Positions 1 to 7,718 of a DNA stretch of 14,364 nt are shown here, piece after piece. Position 1 is the stretch's first letter. Each line of letters begins with the position of its first letter. The notes under the pieces were generated by a model. It had not been told where the DNA came from. It ran no database searches and was given only the letters and a program-made list of their open reading frames with translations. The position numbers and the translations under genes are program-made. This stretch comes from CAZQIC01 sp964593555 (lineage in GTDB: Bacteria > Bacteroidota > Bacteroidia > JAFLBG01), in assembly GCA_964593555.1 (NCBI GenBank), contig CAZQIC010000121.1, positions 1 through 14,364 of the forward strand, given 5' to 3'.

Positions 1-2
1 CT

Positions 3-284
3 AAAAAAAAATACGGTTACATTTGTTAAAATCAATTAATAGAACCTCCCTATAATCAATATTCAAACGATCTAAAGACAAAGGATAAGAAGATAATAGG
101 AAGTAAAGTTGGGACATGGGAGCATTTTGATGAAGCCGGGAAACTGATTGAAACGATCACTTATGATTGGGAAAATCTCAAAAAACCTCCACAAGTATCC
201 TATCAACTGCCTTTGATTGTTTGCCTTTCTGCATTGGTAATAATTTTGCTCTTTCTCCTTTGGAGAAAGCCGGGAAGAGGCTAA
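3..284 (+). pseudogene. 3' remnant of a YwqK/MORN-type protein with C-terminal membrane anchor
   Basis: The frame ending at the TAA at 282-284 reads as protein. It holds a MORN/YwqK-like unit (KVGTWEHFDEAGKLIETITY), a short linker, then one membrane helix (LPLIVCLSALVIILLFLLW) and a basic tail RKPGRG. The unit closely resembles the last repeat of the gene at 6662-7363 (EGEWKVYDEKGKMSTVAYF). In the same frame a TAA stands at 27-29, and no ATG, GTG or TTG start follows it before the repeat. The visible part therefore cannot be translated from its own start. Either the gene carries a nonsense mutation at codon 27-29, or there is a frameshift close to the left edge. Only eight codons lie upstream, so I cannot tell whether the reading frame continues to the left. 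The family match is fair; the status as a pseudogene is inference. Confidence 0.5.
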
Positions 285-306
285 TAATATATTCCGCTTC
301 TTTTTG

Positions 307-314
307 TATCTTTG
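307..314 (+). promoter_or_regulatory. Bacteroidota-type -7 box for the BatA gene
   Basis: TATCTTTG fits the TAnnTTTG -7 consensus of the Bacteroidota primary sigma factor. It ends only six bases before the ATG at 321, so a transcript started in the usual place would have almost no leader. I see no TTTG at the expected -33 distance. The box argues against the TTG at 312 as start codon, because that codon lies inside it. Confidence 0.5.
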
Positions 315-320
315 TACCTG

Positions 321-2375
321 ATGAAATTTGTTAACCCAGGCTTTCTCTTCGCCCTTATTTCAATCGCGATTCCCATTATCATCCATCTCTTTAATTTCAG
401 AAAGTTTAAACAGGTATATTTTACCAATGTCCGCTTCCTGAAAGAAGTTAAGCAGGAGACTCAATCCCGCTCAAAACTCAAACACCTGCTGGTATTATTG
501 GCACGTATCCTTGCCATTACTTTTCTTGTCCTTGCCTTTGCACAGCCTTTTATTCCTGTGGATCAGGTTAAAACTACCATGGGAAATAATATGGTGAGCG
601 TTTATATTGATAACAGCTTTAGTATGGATGCCATGAATAAAAATGGCACCTTGCTTACCGCTGCAAAAAGCCGAGCGAAAGAAATAGTAAATGCTTATAA
701 AGCTACCGACCGTTTCCAACTAATTACTAATAATTTTGAAGGCAGGCATCAGCGCCTTGTAAACAAAGAAGATATGCTGGAACTGATCGAAGAAGTGAAC
801 ACCAGCGCCAACGTAAGGAAAACAGATGAAGTAATAGCCCGTCAGCAGGATCTGCTTTTAAACAACGAAGAAGGAAATAGAAAAATATATTATTTGTCCG
901 ACTTTCAAAAGAGTACGACAAACATCAACACTCTTAAGCCAGATTCCGCTGTAAGTATAAACCTTGTACCCATTTTATCGCAGCAAAGTAATAACCTGTT
1001 CATCGATACCTGCTGGATCACTTCACCTGTAGCGCAGTTGAATAAAAATATTGAACTGTATGTACGTATACAAAACCTTTCAGATAAAGCGGTAGAAAAT
1101 AATCCGGTAAAACTTTTTGTAAACGGCCAGCCTAAAACACCTGCCAGTTATAATGTTGAGTCGAACAGTTCAACAGAAGTTGTACTTACTTTTTCCCTTA
1201 AGGAAACCGGTGTCCATAATTGCAGAGTAGAGTTGAATGATTATCCTGTTTCATTTGATGATGTGTTTTATTTTACGCTGACAGTTAATGCCACAATTCC
1301 TATGCTGGTTGTGAATGGTGAAGATGAAACAACAGCAAAATACCTGCATTCACTTTTCAGCAGCGATTCATTATTCAAACTTAAAGAGTCGGGTTTTAAA
1401 AATATTGATTACTCTGCTTTTCCTCGATATCAATTGATCGTGCTCAATGGTTTAAATGAGATCACTTCCGGACTTGCACAGGAATTGAAGCGGTTTGTAA
1501 GCAATGGTGGTTCACTGCTTGTGTTTCCATCTGATAAAATAGATGTAAACTCCTATAAAGATCTTTCTGCACTTTTAGGTATTGCTCAATACGAAAAGCA
1601 GGATACGGCGAATACCCGAGTAAACAACCTGAATTTTGAATTGGACATTTACAAGGGAGTATTTGAAAAGGAAAATAAAGACATTGATCTGCCGGCTGTA
1701 AACTCACATTATAGAATAAATAGTAACAGCCGCATAAGAGAAAGCATTCTGATGAAAATGCAGAATGGAAATATTTTTATGGCAGCTTATCCGAGTGCAG
1801 AAGGAAAAGTCTACCTCAGTTCAGTTTCGTTAAATTCTAACGCAAGCAACTTTCCTAAACATGCCGTGTTTGTTCCAACACTTTATCAGATCGCACTCTT
1901 TAGTTCACCACAGCCAGTAAAATTATTTTATACCATAGGCAACAATGAGCCCATCGAGATCAATAATAAAACCACTTCTACAGAAGCGGTGTACAGCATT
2001 TTAAATAATGAAACAAAATTTGAAGCTATACCTGAAAGCAAGAGTATAAATTTCAAAACCTATATATATCCTAACAATCAGGTAAGCACGGCTAATAATT
2101 ATTTATTAAAATACGGAACAGAAATCATAAGCGGACTCGCTTTTAACTACAACAGGAACGAATCCTTTTTAACTACTTATACTCCGGAAGAGCTTCAACA
2201 GCAAATAGCGGAAGCAAACATTTCGAATGTAAAATTGGTGGAAACCGGAGATAAAAGCCTGACAGATGTTTTGAGTGAAAAGAACCAGGGGAAAAAACTT
2301 TGGAAACTTTGTATTATTTTAGCTTTGTTATTCCTTGCAACAGAAATTGTTTTATTGAGATTTTTGAAAAACTGA
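321..2375 (+). CDS. BatA/vWA-domain membrane protein
   Basis: This is a 684-residue protein of the family with an N-terminal BatA membrane domain. From the ATG at 321 it has a hydrophobic helix (about 5-24, starting MKFVNPGFLFAL), a basic loop rich in F, R and K, and a second helix (about 56-76). A von Willebrand factor A-like domain follows, with a complete MIDAS-type motif DNSFS at 97-101. A long extracytoplasmic region comes next, and a last helix near the C terminus (LCIILALLFLATEIVLL) ends in a short basic tail. I chose ATG 321 over the in-frame TTG at 312 because the TTG sits in a promoter box and the family typically starts MxFxNPxFL. Bat proteins in Bacteroidota are linked to envelope integrity and stress tolerance, but the exact role of this stand-alone type is not known. 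The next gene follows after 4 bases, which suggests co-transcription. Confidence 0.88.
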   Translation: MKFVNPGFLFALISIAIPIIIHLFNFRKFKQVYFTNVRFLKEVKQETQSRSKLKHLLVLLARILAITFLVLAFAQPFIPVDQVKTTMGNNMVSVYIDNSFSMDAMNKNGTLLTAAKSRAKEIVNAYKATDRFQLITNNFEGRHQRLVNKEDMLELIEEVNTSANVRKTDEVIARQQDLLLNNEEGNRKIYYLSDFQKSTTNINTLKPDSAVSINLVPILSQQSNNLFIDTCWITSPVAQLNKNIELYVRIQNLSDKAVENNPVKLFVNGQPKTPASYNVESNSSTEVVLTFSLKETGVHNCRVELNDYPVSFDDVFYFTLTVNATIPMLVVNGEDETTAKYLHSLFSSDSLFKLKESGFKNIDYSAFPRYQLIVLNGLNEITSGLAQELKRFVSNGGSLLVFPSDKIDVNSYKDLSALLGIAQYEKQDTANTRVNNLNFELDIYKGVFEKENKDIDLPAVNSHYRINSNSRIRESILMKMQNGNIFMAAYPSAEGKVYLSSVSLNSNASNFPKHAVFVPTLYQIALFSSPQPVKLFYTIGNNEPIEINNKTTSTEAVYSILNNETKFEAIPESKSINFKTYIYPNNQVSTANNYLLKYGTEIISGLAFNYNRNESFLTTYTPEELQQQIAEANISNVKLVETGDKSLTDVLSEKNQGKKLWKLCIILALLFLATEIVLLRFLKN

Positions 2376-2379
2376 TACT

Positions 2380-3654
2380 ATGAACGTACTTATCCGATCA
2401 GCGCAAATAATCGACCCGAACTCCAGTCATAACGGAAAAAAAAGAGACATTTTAATTGAAGGAGGAATAATAAAGTCGATCAAACTAAATATTAAGGCTG
2501 ATAAAACCACACGGATAATTGAACATGATAATTTGTGTGTATCACCTGGCTGGTTTGATATGCAGGCCAATTATTGTGATCCGGGAAATGAACATATGGA
2601 AGATTTACACTCCGGTTCAAAAGCAGCGGCAGCAGGCGGTTTTACAGGTGTTGCGCTTATGCCCTCTACCCATCCTCCAATAGCATCGAAAGCAGACATT
2701 GAATACATAAAAAACAAAACAACAAATTACATCGTAGATATTTTTCCGATTGGCAGCCTTTCTGAAAACATGGAAGGGAAAAATATTTCGGAGATGTACG
2801 ATATGCAGTCGGCTGGTGCGGTGGCTTTCAGCGACGACAAAACACTTTCAGGTAATTCTGGATTACTGCTGAAAGCATTGCTTTACTCAAAAAGTTTTAA
2901 TGGAAAAATAATGAGCTGGTGTTATGATAAAAGTATATCACCTGATGGAGTGATGAATGAAGGCGCAAGTTCAGCATTCTTGGGTTTAAAAGGAATGCCG
3001 GCTGTTGCAGAAGAAATAATTGTAGCAAGAAACATTTTTCTGGCGGAGTATACCGGGAGTCCAATACACATCTCATCTATCTCAACTGAAAAATCAGTCG
3101 ATCTTATCCGCAAAGCGAAAAAGAGAAAACTGAAGATCACCGCTTCAGTAAATGCGTACAACCTGGCAATGAACGATGATCTGCTGAACGACTTTGATAC
3201 TAATTATAAAGTAATGCCGCCTTTACGTACGAATGAAGATATTGAAGCGCTAAAACAAGGCGTTGCAGATGGAACCATTGATGTAATAGTTACTGATCAT
3301 ACTCCACAGGATGTTGAATCCAAGAAAGTGGAATTTGATAACGCAGCATTTGGAATGATAGGGCAGGAGACAGCGTTCGGATTGATCAACACTAATCGCG
3401 GCAGGATAAAACTTAATAAAATAATTGAATGCATCTCTATTAACCCGAGAAAAATTTTAGGGCTGGAACAAGTCGCTATCAACGAAGGAGAAAAGGCAAA
3501 CGTGACTATATTTAATTCAAGCGCTGAATGGACGGTTTCTGAAAAACACATTCAATCGAAATCAAAAAACACGCCCTTGGTTGGAGTTAAACTAACAGGA
3601 TATGTTGTGGGAGTTTACAACAAGAAGTCATTAAGATTAAATTCCGGAATGTAA
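2380..3654 (+). CDS. Dihydroorotase-family amidohydrolase lacking several metal ligands
   Basis: This 424-residue protein has the full length and fold markers of class I dihydroorotase: PGWFDM at 56-61, GGFTGVALMPSTHP at 86-99, AFSDD at 149-153, HISSISTEKS at 230-239, TDHTP at 305-309 and an AFGMIGQETA block near 323-332. The residues that hold the zinc ions are largely changed. The HxH of the normal DxHxH motif is Q62 and N64. The His of HAED is replaced (SWCYD, 179-183), and the His-rich strand is NAYNL. Only D152, H230 and D306 remain recognisable. Bacteroidota carry such PyrC-like proteins in addition to, or in place of, a standard enzyme, and they are routinely annotated as dihydroorotase. 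By analogy with non-catalytic dihydroorotase homologues that support aspartate carbamoyltransferase, it may be structural. Catalysis of carbamoyl-aspartate cyclisation is doubtful from this sequence. Confidence 0.85.
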   Translation: MNVLIRSAQIIDPNSSHNGKKRDILIEGGIIKSIKLNIKADKTTRIIEHDNLCVSPGWFDMQANYCDPGNEHMEDLHSGSKAAAAGGFTGVALMPSTHPPIASKADIEYIKNKTTNYIVDIFPIGSLSENMEGKNISEMYDMQSAGAVAFSDDKTLSGNSGLLLKALLYSKSFNGKIMSWCYDKSISPDGVMNEGASSAFLGLKGMPAVAEEIIVARNIFLAEYTGSPIHISSISTEKSVDLIRKAKKRKLKITASVNAYNLAMNDDLLNDFDTNYKVMPPLRTNEDIEALKQGVADGTIDVIVTDHTPQDVESKKVEFDNAAFGMIGQETAFGLINTNRGRIKLNKIIECISINPRKILGLEQVAINEGEKANVTIFNSSAEWTVSEKHIQSKSKNTPLVGVKLTGYVVGVYNKKSLRLNSGM

Positions 3655-3734
3655 TTGAGTTGTTCTATACTTATTTTCCAGCGTATCTGTTTTTAAAATC
3701 GAGTTTCCCGTTTAAATAATTTTAATATTTACTA

Positions 3735-5000
3735 ATGAAAAAAAATCTCCTGCTCATATTTAGTTTTCTTTTGTCATTTTCATTGGCTCAATCGCAGTCA
3801 AACCCCCTCGAAAAAAAAATGGAGAAGGCTTATAAGCTGGTGGAGAAAGATAAAATAGATGAAGCGGGAGATTACATGGAAAAATTATTAACAGCGTATC
3901 CGGGTTATGGCCCGGGATGGGATTATTTTATTAAGATCCGTTATCAACAATACCTTAATAGTAAAAATGCGGATAATATATTTGGAGGAAATATTACTGT
4001 TACAACCAAGGATGAGAAAGGTAAAAAAGTAGAGGAGAAAGATGACTCTTTGGCTCAAAGCTTAATGAAAATGTTGAACGAGATAAAACCGTCAAAGATC
4101 GCATTTGATAAATACAAATATACTATGCGTGAAGCGACCCTTTTTTCAAATGATGCATTCTATTCATCTATGTTGTTACGGACAAACTTTGTTGATGAAC
4201 CCAGAGACACCGCAGTGGGTAGGAAGGCCTTGAAATATTTTAATGATGCAGAAGAGAAATTTGAAAAAAAGAATTATAGCGATGCCGCGAAATTATACAA
4301 AAGAGCAATAGATGAACAGCCCGATTTTTATAAAGCTGCATTGTATATGGGAGATTGCTTTTATTACATTGGTAATTATATCGAAGCGATAAAATCGTTC
4401 AAGTGTGCAGTAGAAAAATTTCCGAATGAATTGGAGCCGAGAAAATACCTGATGGATGCTTATGCTAAAGAAAAGTTGTATGAAGAAACATTAGCTGAAG
4501 CTATTTCGGCAATGGCAGTATACCCCGATCAATCGATTGCTTTTTCAAAAATGGATGATGCACTGTATTTAAATGATAAAAAACTGGATATAAAATGGAT
4601 ACCACGCGGAATTTTTCCAAACAGGATTATAAGCGATAGTAGCACGTTAAATAAATACCAGCCAAAGACTGAATTGGAGTGTAAATCACCTTGGACATTC
4701 TACAAAAATTCATTTTCAACAATAAATAGTTTTTGTAATGAAAAAGGGATAATAGAAAAGCCAAATAAGCTCACAACCAGTAAATACATGGAGGTATATG
4801 GTTGGGAAGAAATGTTAAAGAACAGCCAGGATCCTATTCTTGACGAAGCAAGAAAAATGCAAAAGGATGGGTATTTGGATTGTTACGTATTGGTAACGTG
4901 TTTTCACTTTGATTTTTACGATCAATATTTGGATTTTGCCGAAAACAATAAATCGCGCATAACTGAGTATTATAAAAAATATATTATTGCTGTTAAGTAG
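3735..5000 (+). CDS. Exported TPR-repeat protein of unknown function
   Basis: The 421-residue product begins with a clear signal peptide (MKKNLLLIFSFLLSFSLAQSQ, cleavage likely near 20-22), so it should act in the periplasm or at the envelope. A helical N-terminal segment (25-56) looks like a degenerate TPR. A lysine/aspartate-rich stretch follows near 90-105, and then three tandem tetratricopeptide repeats at about 164-265 (AEEKFEKKNYSDAAKLYKRA, ALYMGDCFYYIGNYIEAIKS and one weaker copy). The last ~150 residues, rich in aromatic residues, form a domain I do not recognise. No catalytic motif is visible. The gene stands 80 bases after the dihydroorotase-like gene, with no promoter box I can support between them, so it may or may not share its transcript. 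TPRs point to protein-protein contact; partner unknown. Confidence 0.8.
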   Translation: MKKNLLLIFSFLLSFSLAQSQSNPLEKKMEKAYKLVEKDKIDEAGDYMEKLLTAYPGYGPGWDYFIKIRYQQYLNSKNADNIFGGNITVTTKDEKGKKVEEKDDSLAQSLMKMLNEIKPSKIAFDKYKYTMREATLFSNDAFYSSMLLRTNFVDEPRDTAVGRKALKYFNDAEEKFEKKNYSDAAKLYKRAIDEQPDFYKAALYMGDCFYYIGNYIEAIKSFKCAVEKFPNELEPRKYLMDAYAKEKLYEETLAEAISAMAVYPDQSIAFSKMDDALYLNDKKLDIKWIPRGIFPNRIISDSSTLNKYQPKTELECKSPWTFYKNSFSTINSFCNEKGIIEKPNKLTTSKYMEVYGWEEMLKNSQDPILDEARKMQKDGYLDCYVLVTCFHFDFYDQYLDFAENNKSRITEYYKKYIIAVK

Positions 5001-5001
5001 A

Positions 5002-5022
5002 TTTGAAATCGTAAACTTCAAA
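5002..5022. terminator. Weak hairpin between convergent genes
   Basis: TTTGAA at 5002-5007 and TTCAAA at 5017-5022 form a 6-bp AT-rich stem with a 9-base loop, in the 39-base gap between two convergent genes. The stem is weak and no long T-run follows on either strand. It is only a candidate bidirectional terminator. Confidence 0.25.
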
Positions 5023-5039
5023 CATATAAATAAAATATC

Positions 5040-6512
5040 TTACAACTTTCTTTTGATAATCTGAATTACTGCTTCTATCATTTTTCTGTCCTCGTATTTT
5101 TCGATTTGATTGGAGTGTAAAATAAGCTGATTGATTGCTTTCTCCGGTTGTAAAATTTGTTTCAAGGTTTTATTCAGGTATTCGTGAATTACTTTATTTA
5201 TTCCGACAAAATTTTTTCCGTTTATTTTCTTAACTAAAGTTATTGCCCTATTGGGCTCATTAATTAACAGGGAAAATAAAGCCACCATTAAGTAAAACAT
5301 ATCTTTCGAAGTAACAAACTGTTGCCATTCAGTAATATTTTTTTCATAATCATTAATCATGTTCTCCACCTGTTGTAACGCAACATTTCCTCTAGGAGGA
5401 TTGATCAATGGGAATGCCAGTATATATGTTTTCATTTTGTTGAACTCCACGGTAAATTTTTCCCGCCTGATATTATTCTTATCGCAATACACTATCCAGA
5501 GATCATATATTTCAAATGTGCTTTTCCAATCATCCTTTTTCTGAAAATGCAATACCACCCAGCTGAATTTTCTAAACGATGGTGAGTTGTATGCATAGGA
5601 CTTTATCTGCGCATCATCATATTGAATTAATTTATCAGGGAAATTGGATGCATCCGACATTTTTAATAATAAAATATCTCTATCTCGTTCACTCTCATAA
5701 TCAGGAGAAAAGTTGTACATACAAATGTTATAATTATCAGCTATAATTCCATCTATAATAGAGATCACTCTTTTTGTATTTACTTTTTTAGTGTTGGTAG
5801 AGTTTAGAAAATTATCATACTCCAGTTTTAAATAATTATACTTCAGCTTTAATCTGTTGCTGTGTTTATGTTCCAGCCAGGTTCGTTTTTGTCGGTTTAA
5901 AAAATTGGTATATGCTTTTAGATCAGAAAATGAAATGGTGGTTTTGGAATTTACTTCATCCAGTTCACCTTTTTTTACTGCCATAAATAATTCCAAATGT
6001 TTTCCATATACTTTTAACTTTTGAGCGAGCTCAGTCATTTTTCCCAGGCGGCTGATGCAGTATAATTGTAATGTATTTGCACGGTGGAGTAACTCGTATG
6101 CCTCAATATGTTTTAATTTTTTTTCCAAGTAGTTGAGCCTTTCCAACGCCACGAGATAATTCCCCTGTCTAATTATTTTACGACATTTATAATATTCCAA
6201 TTCCCATTCCTGCATAGCATTTTCAGGCGGCTCAACTGATGAGGAGTTTTTTTCTATTGCAGTAATGACCTCACCTAATTTTTTCTTTAGTTTATAAAAG
6301 CGGTTCTGAAGAATTGAATGGGCTACCTTTTTTTTTAGTTCAGGGGAATATATTCTTTCAATGGCAGCGTGAGTTTGTAAAGAGGTAGTTTCTTGAAGAG
6401 TGTTGATCAGTAATACCTGCTTAGGCGCATTCTTTATCTCAGCATGCAGCATTTCTTTTTCATGGCCGGTTAAGCTTATGATCTTATTCTTTAAGTAAGA
6501 AAGTGAATTCAT
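5040..6512 (-). CDS. Large helical protein of unknown function
   Basis: The 490-residue product starts MNSLSYLKNK and ends IIKRKL. It has no signal peptide or membrane segment and is rich in Lys, Leu, Asn and Ile throughout. Predicted structure by eye is almost all helix: a basic coiled-coil-like N-terminal part (about 60-90), TPR-like helical pairs at 115-165 (RKIIRQGNYLVALERLNYLE), and more helices to the end. I recognise no catalytic or nucleic-acid-binding motif. The overall texture resembles cytosolic helical-repeat proteins common as orphans in Bacteroidota. The start ATG at 6510-6512 is the first in frame; an ATG ten bases further upstream is out of frame. The gene is divergent from the YwqK-like gene at 6662 and convergent with the TPR gene. 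Function cannot be assigned. Confidence 0.75.
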   Translation of the reverse strand: MNSLSYLKNKIISLTGHEKEMLHAEIKNAPKQVLLINTLQETTSLQTHAAIERIYSPELKKKVAHSILQNRFYKLKKKLGEVITAIEKNSSSVEPPENAMQEWELEYYKCRKIIRQGNYLVALERLNYLEKKLKHIEAYELLHRANTLQLYCISRLGKMTELAQKLKVYGKHLELFMAVKKGELDEVNSKTTISFSDLKAYTNFLNRQKRTWLEHKHSNRLKLKYNYLKLEYDNFLNSTNTKKVNTKRVISIIDGIIADNYNICMYNFSPDYESERDRDILLLKMSDASNFPDKLIQYDDAQIKSYAYNSPSFRKFSWVVLHFQKKDDWKSTFEIYDLWIVYCDKNNIRREKFTVEFNKMKTYILAFPLINPPRGNVALQQVENMINDYEKNITEWQQFVTSKDMFYLMVALFSLLINEPNRAITLVKKINGKNFVGINKVIHEYLNKTLKQILQPEKAINQLILHSNQIEKYEDRKMIEAVIQIIKRKL

Positions 6513-6661
6513 ATGAGTTCATGTTTTTGTTAAAAATAGTTAAATTTAGCTGTTATTTAATGACTTTTGTTAATTAAAAGTATGTAATATGTTCTTTTGT
6601 TGGTGGTTATAGTATTTACTTCATGGTAATTTAGAGGCAATAAAAAAATAAACATAATAAA

Positions 6662-7363
6662 GTGAATACATCAGCTTCCCTTAAGCGCTTGGTTTTAGCA
6701 GTTATACTCTTCACCACCTTTCAGCTTACTTCCAAAGCAACTACTTATAAAAAGGAATTAGTTCTTGATGCTGAGTATGGTATTGAAATATTCGACAGGT
6801 TCAACTCATATCTTGATGAAGATTCTGTTCGAAAGGATTCAAAGGGAATGTTTTGCAATGGCTGGGTAGTTGATCGTTATGATGATGAATCTATACTTCA
6901 CCGCGGTTATTATATTGAAGGCAAATTAAAAGTTTATAAGAACTATTACCCTAATGGTCAACTGGAGCGCACATTTAAAATGAAAGGGTTAAAAGGAGCT
7001 CATATGCAAAAGTTTTTTGCTAATGGCAATGTTAGATCAACTGTTGTTTACAATAATAGAATGGTTATATCGGAAGAGGATTTCACAGAAGAAGGAAAAC
7101 TCGCCTACTTTGAGAAATCTAATGCAAAGAAAAATTATTTGCTTGCAAAGATTTCTTATTATGATAATGGCAGTATCGAGTTCGACACAAAACTAATCAA
7201 CAAAAAACGTAATCAGTATTCACACAAACAGTATTATGAAAACGGTTTATTACAGGAAGAAGGAGTTTTAGTTTACAAACCTTACCTGAACGATTTTAAG
7301 AAAGAAGGCGAATGGAAAGTGTATGATGAGAAAGGGAAAATGAGTACCGTAGCTTACTTCTAA
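6662..7363 (+). CDS. Exported YwqK/MORN-type repeat protein
   Basis: The 233-residue product has a signal peptide (about 1-26: SLKRLVLAVILFTTFQLTSKA). Tandem units of the form Y-x-N/D-G-x-L/I follow: HRGYYIEGKLKVYKNYYPNG, QKFFANGNVRSTVVY, ISYYDNGSIEFD, KQYYENGLLQEEGVL and EGEWKVYDEKGKMSTVAYF. This is the MORN-variant repeat of the so-called YwqK antitoxin family. In Bacteroidota such exported members are common, and the antitoxin label is not supported here because no toxin gene is adjacent and the protein is secreted. The start is a GTG at 6662; the frame has a stop at 6641-6643 and no ATG before the signal peptide. The remnant at 3-284 ends in the same kind of unit. A strong hairpin terminator follows at 7392-7420. 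Confidence 0.8.
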   Translation: MNTSASLKRLVLAVILFTTFQLTSKATTYKKELVLDAEYGIEIFDRFNSYLDEDSVRKDSKGMFCNGWVVDRYDDESILHRGYYIEGKLKVYKNYYPNGQLERTFKMKGLKGAHMQKFFANGNVRSTVVYNNRMVISEEDFTEEGKLAYFEKSNAKKNYLLAKISYYDNGSIEFDTKLINKKRNQYSHKQYYENGLLQEEGVLVYKPYLNDFKKEGEWKVYDEKGKMSTVAYF

Positions 7364-7391
7364 AAGTTTATTAAACAACATCCCCATGTGC

Positions 7392-7420
7392 AAAGGTCGG
7401 GCCCCCCAGCTCGACCTTTT
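7392..7420 (+). terminator. Strong intrinsic terminator after the YwqK-like gene
   Basis: AAAGGTCGGGC (7392-7402) pairs with GCTCGACCTTT (7409-7419) in an 11-bp stem with one G-U pair and a six-base loop CCCCCA, followed by a T tract. It lies 28 bases after the stop at 7363. GC content is far above the surroundings. The A-run on the other flank means it could also work on the minus strand. Confidence 0.65.
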
Positions 7421-7440
7421 CTATTATTTGCAAGCTTCAT

Positions 7441-7563
7441 CTTGTCACTTCGAGTGTTTTCTCCGCCGACAGAAGGAGAAAATGTATCGAGAAGTAGATA
7501 CCTCGCACGTTCTCGATACTTTCCATCCCGAGAACAACGGGATGAAAAACTCGAACTGACAAG
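7441..7563. repeat. Cloverleaf-like intergenic repeat element
   Basis: A closing stem joins CTTGTCACTTCGAGT (7441-7455) to ACTCGAACTGACAAG (7549-7563), 15 bp with one mismatch. Inside are three hairpins. The first is TTTTCTCC/GGAGAAAA (7457-7464 with 7475-7482). The second is a 10-bp stem GTATCGAGAA/TTCTCGATAC (7484-7493 with 7510-7519). The third is CATCCCG/CGGGATG (7524-7530 with 7538-7544). Together they give a four-way-junction fold. The segment is not plausibly coding, although one frame stays open. Similar CGAG-rich intergenic repeats are scattered through many Bacteroidota genomes. A related copy lies at 9320-9400. Confidence 0.7.
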
Positions 7564-7596
7564 ACGCGCGTTGTCATACTGAGCCTGTTCGAAGTG
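7550..7596. repeat. Repeat module shared with the 9320-9400 copy
   Basis: CTCGAACTGACA (7550-7561), GCGCG (7566-7570), GTCA (7573-7576) and GAGCCTGT (7581-7588) recur in the same order and nearly the same spacing at 9347-9383. The end, TCGAAGTG (7589-7596), is an exact reverse complement of CACTTCGA at 7446-7453, so it can compete for pairing with the closing stem of the cloverleaf element. It overlaps the right arm of that element. Confidence 0.6.
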
Positions 7597-7718
7597 TTAT
7601 TTTATTCTTGCAAAGAAGTCTTAGTTAAGCTACATTTAATCACGAGTATTTTATTTCCGTTAGTGTGGATATGAAGTTATGTCTTTAATAAAAATACTTC
7701 TAAAAAACTAAACAAATA

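Noticed and set aside
312..320. TTG at 312 as start of the BatA protein
   Set aside because: The codon lies inside the probable -7 box, and the ATG at 321 gives the family's typical N terminus.
3693..3725. TTAAAAT/ATTTTAA inverted repeat after the dihydroorotase-like gene
   Set aside because: Only A-T pairs and a 19-base loop in an AT-rich spacer; expected by chance and too weak for a terminator.
6513..6661. Divergent spacer searched for promoter boxes
   Set aside because: AT-rich with repeated TTAACAAAA-like runs, but no TAnnTTTG on either strand, so no promoter is called.
6662..7363. Toxin-antitoxin module (family often labelled YwqK antitoxin)
   Set aside because: The protein has a signal peptide, no toxin-like gene is adjacent, and the repeats are generic MORN-type units.
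7388..7582. 64-codon open frame on the plus strand
   Set aside because: It lies wholly over the terminator hairpin and the cloverleaf repeat; its Arg/Ser-rich composition reflects the palindromes, not a protein.
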